Below, piece after piece: positions 16,222-20,746 of a stretch of DNA of 20,746 nt. The stretch comes from an uncultured Methylococcaceae bacterium. GTDB lineage: Bacteria; Pseudomonadota; Gammaproteobacteria; Methylococcales; Methylomonadaceae. The notes below the pieces were generated by a model, which was given only the letters and a program-made list of their open reading frames with translations, made no database searches and was not told the origin of the DNA. Position numbers and translations under genes: made by a program. Every line of letters starts with the position of its first letter. Position 1 is the first letter of the stretch. The stretch is taken from assembly GCA_903903365.1 (NCBI GenBank), contig CAIUYS010000387.1, positions 1 through 20,746 on the forward strand, read 5' to 3'.

Positions 16222-17459
16222 GTTTGCTGATGAAGCAAATCAATCACTTCCTGCGCACTTTTGGCACCGTCTTCATGAAAGCCCCAGCCCCAATAAGCGC
16301 CGACATACCACGTATTATTTTGCCCGTTAATTTCATCGCGCCGCTGTTGTGCTGCCAAACTGGCCGGGTTATAAACCGGATGATGATAGCTTCTTTGTTG
16401 TAAAATTTTTGCCGGATCAATGCGATCGGTGCAATTAAGGGTGACCAGTAAAGGTTCTGGCGCATCCAGATTTTGCAGCAGATTCATATAATAAGTCACA
16501 GTACAACGAGCTTGGGTTTCACTTAACTTAAGCGCATTCCAGCTGGCCCAGGCTTTAGGATGCTTTGGCATTACGCTGGCATCGGTATGCAGCACGACAT
16601 CATTTTCCTGAAACGTCATGGCACCCAAAATTTCGGCTTCTTGTTCAGTGGCGTCCTGTAATAAGCGTAAGGCTTGATCACTATGACAAGCCATAATCAG
16701 GTGATCAAAATGTTGTTCACCGTCTTTGGTTTTTACCGTTACGTGGTTTTTATTTCGGGTTATCGCCTGCACCGGGCAATTCAGTCGCAAGTCGCCTTTA
16801 AATGCCTGCATAAATGCCTGAATATACGTTGAAGAACCGCCGGATACGGTTCGCCATTCGGGTCTGTTATCCGTTTTTAACATCTGGTGATTAGCCATAA
16901 AGGCAACAAAATAACGCACCGGAAAATCTTTCACCACATCCGGTGGGCCAGACCATAAGGCGCAAGCCATCGGCAGAATATGGTCGTCAATAAAGATTTG
17001 GCTGTACTGTTGTTGCTGTAAATAGTCACCCAGAGTCAATACATCATCAGTGCTGTTTAACAGCGCCGGCGCTTCGCGATAGAAGCGCAATATATCCCTG
17101 ACCATACGATAAAAACGGGGTCGTAACAGATTACGCCGCTGACAAAATAATTTATCCAGCGTTGTCGCATTGTATTCAAGTCCGGTAAGCGCATTGCTTA
17201 CACTAAAACTCATATCAGACAACTGCGAGGCAACACCCAAGTCATTTAAAAATCGACAGAAATAATGATAGTTATGTTCGTTAAAAACAATAAATCCGGT
17301 ATCGACGGCATATTTTTTATCGCCCAAAACAACCGCATGGGTATCGGTATGACCACCCGGATAAGCATTGGCTTCGTACACCGTCACCTGATGCTGTTTA
17401 CTTAAATAGTGCGCCGCATAAAGTCCTGAAATTCCGCTACCGACAATTGCTATGTTCAT
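16218..17459 (-). CDS. FAD-dependent amine-oxidase-type oxidoreductase
   Basis: This 413-residue flavoprotein belongs to the amine oxidase / phytoene-desaturase-like superfamily. It starts with the Rossmann motif GSGISG at 7-12, followed by YEANAYPGGHTDTH, where Glu34 would bind the FAD ribose. DTGFIVFNEHNY at 53-64 is characteristic of the subfamily paired with DUF1365. The middle region TVSGGSSTYIQAF and the C-terminal YVGAYWGWGFHEDG fit the same subfamily. Its probable role is oxidation or desaturation of a modified acyl chain produced with the CFA-like enzyme; in Rhodobacter relatives such genes have been tied to furan fatty acid formation. The start ATG shares one base with the desaturase stop (TAATG), so translation is coupled. 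Confidence 0.88.
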   Translation of the reverse strand: MNIAIVGSGISGLYAAHYLSKQHQVTVYEANAYPGGHTDTHAVVLGDKKYAVDTGFIVFNEHNYHYFCRFLNDLGVASQLSDMSFSVSNALTGLEYNATTLDKLFCQRRNLLRPRFYRMVRDILRFYREAPALLNSTDDVLTLGDYLQQQQYSQIFIDDHILPMACALWSGPPDVVKDFPVRYFVAFMANHQMLKTDNRPEWRTVSGGSSTYIQAFMQAFKGDLRLNCPVQAITRNKNHVTVKTKDGEQHFDHLIMACHSDQALRLLQDATEQEAEILGAMTFQENDVVLHTDASVMPKHPKAWASWNALKLSETQARCTVTYYMNLLQNLDAPEPLLVTLNCTDRIDPAKILQQRSYHHPVYNPASLAAQQRRDEINGQNNTWYVGAYWGWGFHEDGAKSAQEVIDLLHQQT

Positions 17460-18415
17460 TATTGCTGACCCTTTTTAACCAATTTTGAGTGTAACCGATT
17501 GGCGGGAACCGGCTGTAAATCCCAGATGATGCCAAACAGGGATAGTAACCGAAGTAGATAGTAACTGATGTCAATTTCCCACCAAAAAAATCCCTGCCGG
17601 GCGGATACCGGATAATGGTGATGATTGTTATGCCACCCCTCCCCTAACGCAAATAACGCTATAAACAAGTTGTTGCGGCTGTCATCTCCGGTTTCATAAC
17701 GCCGTGATCCTAAAACATGCGCCAGCGAATTAACAAATAGCGTGCAATGAATCAACACGATAGTCGACACAAAATAACCCCAAACCAACATTTGCCAACC
17801 ATTGGTCTGTAATTCCGGAAATGCGGATTCAAGATACTGCCCCAAAACCAACATGGATATTGCATAAAGTATCGGCACAATACTGTCAAAACGATCCAGT
17901 AAAACCAGTTCAGGATATTTAAGCAAGTCGCGGACACAATGCTCCTGTGTGGTAAAGTTTTTTAAGCATAAAAACCAGCCGATATGACTCCATAAAAAAC
18001 CCTTTCTGGGGCTGTGAATATCCTTTTCAGTATCAGAATAAAGATGATGACGACGATGGTGTGATGCCCACCAGAGTGGGCCTCGCTGGGTTGCCGTTGC
18101 ACCCAGTAACGCAAACAAAAACTGGCATAAGCGACTGGTTTTAAAAGCTTTATGGGAAAAATAGCGATGATAAAAAGCGGTAATGGCAAACATGCGCAGC
18201 AGATAAGAGGCCAAGGCGACCCATAACGCAACCGGACTAAAGCCCACCACAAACACCAACAAACACACCAAATGCATCAGTATAAAAGGAATGACCCGCA
18301 TCCAGTCAATCGCCTCACCCACATTGTCAGCTATTTTTACGTTGCTGTTATCAAACCAGATAAACATTTTGGACAGTATTGCTTGCAAAGACATCAACCA
18401 CTCCGTAGTAGTCAT
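17459..18415 (-). CDS. Membrane fatty-acid (acyl-CoA delta-9 type) desaturase
   Basis: This integral-membrane di-iron desaturase introduces a cis double bond into acyl chains. The 318-residue protein has the three histidine boxes HRYFSH (83-88), HHRRHH (119-124) and HNNHHH (262-267), spaced as in acyl-CoA delta-9 desaturases, and hydrophobic pairs near 43-80, 97-110 and 180-230. A double bond is the substrate needed by the CFA-like enzyme downstream, so it logically starts the pathway. It is the first gene of the operon. The ATG at 18415 lacks a Shine-Dalgarno sequence and is bounded by an in-frame TGA. The ATG at 18394 (Met8, MSLQAIL) has GGAG six bases before it and may be the true start. 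Confidence 0.92.
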   Translation of the reverse strand: MTTTEWLMSLQAILSKMFIWFDNSNVKIADNVGEAIDWMRVIPFILMHLVCLLVFVVGFSPVALWVALASYLLRMFAITAFYHRYFSHKAFKTSRLCQFLFALLGATATQRGPLWWASHHRRHHLYSDTEKDIHSPRKGFLWSHIGWFLCLKNFTTQEHCVRDLLKYPELVLLDRFDSIVPILYAISMLVLGQYLESAFPELQTNGWQMLVWGYFVSTIVLIHCTLFVNSLAHVLGSRRYETGDDSRNNLFIALFALGEGWHNNHHHYPVSARQGFFWWEIDISYYLLRLLSLFGIIWDLQPVPANRLHSKLVKKGQQ

Positions 18416-18531
18416 TATTCAGAATTTTGGTATAAGGTGGCGTTAGCTTCAATGGGTTTGGCTAAAGCAGCTCCGACCTGGTTATGTGTGAGCGAAAAAG
18501 CCATTTTCCAAAAATTCGGAATAAAAAACAT
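18415..18531 (-). CDS. Possible 38-residue leader peptide before the desaturase
   Basis: An open frame of 38 codons (MFFIPNFWKMAFSLTHNQ...) ends in TAA overlapping the desaturase ATG as TAATG, the same coupling arrangement seen between the desaturase and the FAD gene. It is mildly hydrophobic at the start, matches no family I know and has no clear Shine-Dalgarno sequence. It could be a leader peptide or chance. An internal ATG at 18504 would give 29 residues. Confidence 0.2.
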   Translation of the reverse strand: MFFIPNFWKMAFSLTHNQVGAALAKPIEANATLYQNSE

Positions 18532-18845
18532 GAGTTATTCAGTCGGATATTAAATCGGGTTATTGTTTGGGTTGCCCGGAATTAACAAGAACACACTTAA
18601 CTTAACATAACGTTTTAATGCGTCAATATCGTGACATGCTATTTTTAACATCCTTATTATTTTTGTCTTTATCAAAAAGACTAATGCCGATTAATTTAAC
18701 ACCTTACTTTTAAGAAAAAGTGAACTAATTGTATCCAGCCATTTACTTTGTATCGACATCACGTTAAATTAAAACAAGTCCATTTCTACCGGATAAACAC
18801 CTAAGGAATACGATTTCATTTTTTATCACTAGAAGGAGAATTTTT
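18532..18845. other. Divergent intergenic region, desaturase operon / alcohol dehydrogenase
   Basis: There is no gene here. The stretch is AT-rich and must hold the promoters of the leftward lipid operon and the rightward alcohol dehydrogenase, but no hexamer pair is convincing. A leftward TTGACG (minus strand, near 18636) with TAAGTT 16 bases further is the best guess for the operon. A clear Shine-Dalgarno sequence AAGGAGAA (18833-18840) stands five bases before the dehydrogenase ATG. A small stem GTCTTT/AAAGAC lies near 18664-18680. Confidence 0.4.
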
Positions 18846-19904
18846 ATGCAAAAGACTATTGGCTATGCTGCCCGTAATAATACCTCACCGCTGGTACCCT
18901 TCAGCTTTGAACGCCGTGACCCTTTGCCAACCGATGTTCAGATAGAGATTCTCTTCTGCGGGGTTTGTCACTCTGACATCCATCAAGTGCGTAATGAATG
19001 GGGAAACGCGACATTTCCCATGGTGCCGGGTCATGAAATTGTTGGCAAGGTGACCCAAGTCGGCAGTCAGGTCAGCAAGTTTAAAATCGGTGATCATGTC
19101 GGTGTGGGTTGTCTGGTTGGTTCTTGTGGCGTTTGTCCGGATTGTAAGGATCATCTTGAGCAATATTGTAATAACGCTGAATTTACGTATAACAGCCCGG
19201 ACAAGCATTCCGGCGGAACAAATTACGGCGGCTATTCCAGACAAATTGTCGTTAATCAGGATTTTGTGCTTCACGTTTCAGACAAGCTGGAGCTGGCTGC
19301 TGTAGCGCCTTTGTTATGTGCCGGAATTACCACTTATTCTCCGTTGAAGCATTGGAATGTGGGTAAAGGCGATAAAGTGGGTATCGTTGGTTTGGGTGGA
19401 CTGGGTCACATGGGGATAAAATTTGCCCATGCCTTTGGTGCTTATGTCGTGCTTTTTACCACCTCACCCGGCAAGGCTGAAGATGCCAAACGGCTCGGTG
19501 CTGATGAAGTGGTGATCTCCAAAAATCCGGAAGAGATGGGAAAGCATCTTGCCAGCTTTGACTTTATCTTAAACACCGTGGCGGCATCGCATAATCTGGA
19601 TGCTTATACTGCCCTGCTGAAACGTGATGGCACTTTATGCCTGGTTGGTGTCCCTGACCAACCGCATCCATCTCCTGCTATAGGCAACCTGATTTTTAAA
19701 CGTCGCAGCATTGTCGGTTCGTTGATTGGCGGCTTAAAAGAAACCCAGGAAATGCTCGATTTCTGCGCGAAAAATGCGATTACTTCAGACATCGAAATAA
19801 TCCCGATTCAGCAAATTAACGAAGCTTATGAGCGCGTATTGAAAAGTGACGTGAAGTATCGATTTGTTATTGATTTGGCAAGTCTGCAAGAGACGGAAGT
19901 TTAA
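18846..19904 (+). CDS. Zinc-dependent NAD(P) alcohol dehydrogenase, YahK/CAD type
   Basis: This is a medium-chain alcohol/aldehyde dehydrogenase, most likely NADPH-linked aldehyde reductase activity in the cytoplasm. In the 352-residue protein the catalytic zinc ligands are Cys41 in GVCHSDIH, His63-Glu64 in PGHEIVG and Cys158 in PLLCAGITTYSPL. The structural zinc site has Cys94, Cys97, Cys100 and Cys108. The cofactor motif is GLGGLG at 182-187. The CHSDIH, NYGGYS and PLLCAGITTY pattern is that of the cinnamyl-alcohol-dehydrogenase/YahK subgroup. Length is normal, all key residues are present, and a strong AAGGAG ribosome site supports the start. It stands alone between repeats; its substrate cannot be read from context. 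Confidence 0.92.
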   Translation: MQKTIGYAARNNTSPLVPFSFERRDPLPTDVQIEILFCGVCHSDIHQVRNEWGNATFPMVPGHEIVGKVTQVGSQVSKFKIGDHVGVGCLVGSCGVCPDCKDHLEQYCNNAEFTYNSPDKHSGGTNYGGYSRQIVVNQDFVLHVSDKLELAAVAPLLCAGITTYSPLKHWNVGKGDKVGIVGLGGLGHMGIKFAHAFGAYVVLFTTSPGKAEDAKRLGADEVVISKNPEEMGKHLASFDFILNTVAASHNLDAYTALLKRDGTLCLVGVPDQPHPSPAIGNLIFKRRSIVGSLIGGLKETQEMLDFCAKNAITSDIEIIPIQQINEAYERVLKSDVKYRFVIDLASLQETEV

Positions 19905-19908
19905 TTTC

Positions 19909-19960
19909 AAAAGCTTTTCACCACGAAGACACGAAGAACACGAAGTTTTTTATTTCTTCT
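19909..19960. repeat. CACGAAG-family repeat, copy 1
   Basis: AAAAGCTTTTCACCACGAAG and the following ACACGAAGAACACGAAG lie five bases after the alcohol dehydrogenase stop codon. The copy at 20060 repeats the same ~43 bases almost exactly, starting with the same AAAAGCTTTTCACC. This copy has only a degenerate return arm (TTTCTTCTTGTCCTC). Confidence 0.75.
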
Positions 19961-19974
19961 TGTCCTCAAGCGTG

Positions 19975-19993
19975 ACGGGGTTTGCAACCCCGT
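19975..19993 (+). terminator. GC-rich hairpin after the alcohol dehydrogenase
   Basis: ACGGGGTT (19975-19982) and AACCCCGT (19986-19993) pair perfectly around TGC, with outer bases (GTG/CAC) extending the stem imperfectly. GTTTTG follows a few bases later. It could end the dehydrogenase transcript, but the U tract is short and offset, so the role is only possible. Confidence 0.4.
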
Positions 19994-20059
19994 TACTCAC
20001 GTTTTGAAAGCTATTAAAGCCGCCAAACCCCGCCAGCATCGGACTGGACAAAAAACCTT

Positions 20060-20167
20060 AAAAGCTTTTCACCTCGAAGACACGAAGAACACGAAGTTTT
20101 TTCTTTCTTCGTGCTCTTCGTGTCTTCGTGCTCTTCGTGTCTTCGTGTCTTCGTGTCTTCGTGGTGA
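20060..20167. repeat. CACGAAG-family repeat, copy 2, with expanded tandem arm
   Basis: The left arm (20067-20095, TTCACCTCGAAGACACGAAG and on) is answered on the right by seven copies of CTTCGTG spaced by T or CT (20108-20163), ending GTGGTGAA. One arm would pair with ~29 bases of the other, and the surplus is a local tandem expansion. The 60-codon antisense frame across it (Glu/Arg/His-rich) is translated repeat and not a gene. Confidence 0.8.
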
Positions 20168-20578
20168 ATAAGATCCTATCTTGATTTGATTACCCACATT
20201 TTTATATCCATTGAATTCACCAAACGTTTCGGCAGGGTTTGTAATCTCCAACCGTCATCGGTTTGGATAAGCAGAAACGCAACGGCTTTACCTTAGCTGT
20301 TGCTATAAACGTGAGTTGCTATGAAGAACATTAAAAGTAGTTTTTTGTTATGCTATACTTTCGGCAAATTTATAAATAGCAATAATGTGACGGATGATGA
20401 CAAGATAGCTAAAATCTTTACCACTTCCGAATAGGTAATTCGGACGTAGGAAGAGGGATTTTGTCGATACTACCTGGATCTGAATATGTAGTTCAAAAAA
20501 AGGATAAAGAGTCGGCGATATAGATTTTTTGTTAATGCATCAAAATATCAGACTTGAAAATAATAATTGGAGTTAATT
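20168..20578. other. Intergenic region before the DUF4160 gene
   Basis: There is no convincing gene. A plausible promoter is TTAAAA (20331-20336), 17 bases, TATACT (20354-20359). Overlapping it is a 37-codon frame from ATG 20321 to TAG 20432-20434 (MKNIKSSFLLCYTFGKF...), unrecognised; a second open frame at ~20450-20522 (GILSILPGSEYVVQKKD) might be its shifted continuation, i.e. the remains of one small gene. A perfect 7-base stem TCCGAAT/ATTCGGA sits at 20426-20444. Confidence 0.3.
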
Positions 20579-20746
20579 ATGCCTGTTATATCAATGTTTT
20601 ATGGAATTATTATTCGCATGTATTTGCTGGATAATAAGCATCATAATCTACCGCATATTCATGCCCGGTATGCAGAGTTTGAAGCTTCGATCAATATTGG
20701 TGATGGTGAAGTGTTAGCGGGTGAATTACCACGTAAGCAATTACGC
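20579..20746 (+). CDS. DUF4160 domain protein, cut off by the window edge
   Basis: Fifty-six codons are visible, beginning MPVISMFYGIIIRMYLLDN and continuing with HHNLPHIHARYAEFEASINI, GDGEVLAGELP and RKQLR. The PHIHA(R/K)Y segment and the (D/N)GExLxG turn are the DUF4160 signature; full members are ~80-95 residues, so about a third is missing. A GGAG six bases before the ATG supports the start. DUF4160 genes are usually followed by a DUF2442 gene, and the pair has been proposed as toxin-antitoxin-like. That partner would lie just beyond the window. Function is unproven. Confidence 0.85.
   Translation, partial: MPVISMFYGIIIRMYLLDNKHHNLPHIHARYAEFEASINIGDGEVLAGELPRKQLR

Noticed and set aside
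20060..20167. Considered as a CRISPR array
   Set aside because: The units are 7-9 bases with no unique spacers, and no cas genes are present; it is a simple tandem/palindromic repeat.
20069..20251. 60-codon minus-strand frame rich in His, Glu, Arg and Thr
   Set aside because: Pure translation of the CACGAAG repeat.
20392..20411. Second possible Pho box on the minus strand (TTGTCATCATCCGTCAC)
   Set aside because: The two GTCA units are 10 and not 11 bases apart, it faces away from the DUF4160 gene, and no matching -10 follows.

Overview
The window looks like chromosomal DNA of a gammaproteobacterium. GC content is moderate, the proteins are ordinary proteobacterial ones, and several families of short palindromic intergenic repeats are present. 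The repeat families, the giant RTX protein and the lipid operon would suit a Methylococcales methanotroph, but no methane gene is visible, so that placement is a guess.

Left part (1-6.9 kb, minus strand): a type II secretion (T2SS) operon reading gspC-gspD-gspE-gspF-gspG-gspH-gspI, with mostly overlapping or closely spaced genes. A ~300-base gap full of hairpins and repeats splits gspF from gspG, and gspJKLM are not visible (the window ends just after gspI). The promoter of gspC carries a close match to the PhoB box at the textbook distance from a perfect TATAAT. The secretion machine is therefore predicted to be switched on by phosphate starvation.

Middle (6.9-12.4 kb, plus strand): an ~800-base non-coding stretch, then one 1595-residue gene. 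It encodes a DUF4347 domain, a ~200-residue unassigned region, ten ~92-residue Ig-like repeats, a cadherin-like segment, a short RTX calcium-binding block and a type I secretion (T1SS) tail. It is probably a surface or secreted adhesin-like protein; its T1SS exporter is not in the window.

Right-middle (12.4-18.4 kb, minus strand): a six-gene lipid-modification operon, in transcription order fatty-acid desaturase, FAD-dependent oxidoreductase, DUF1365, cyclopropane-fatty-acid-synthase-like methyltransferase, DUF2878 membrane protein and DUF1295 membrane reductase. The last three genes are bracketed by a ~165-base inverted repeat inserted right after the DUF1365 stop codon. The methyltransferase gene is split by an apparent one-base deletion.

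Right end (18.4-20.7 kb, plus strand): a zinc alcohol dehydrogenase of the YahK/CAD type, then ~670 bases of intergenic repeats (CACGAAG family), then the start of a DUF4160 gene cut by the window edge.
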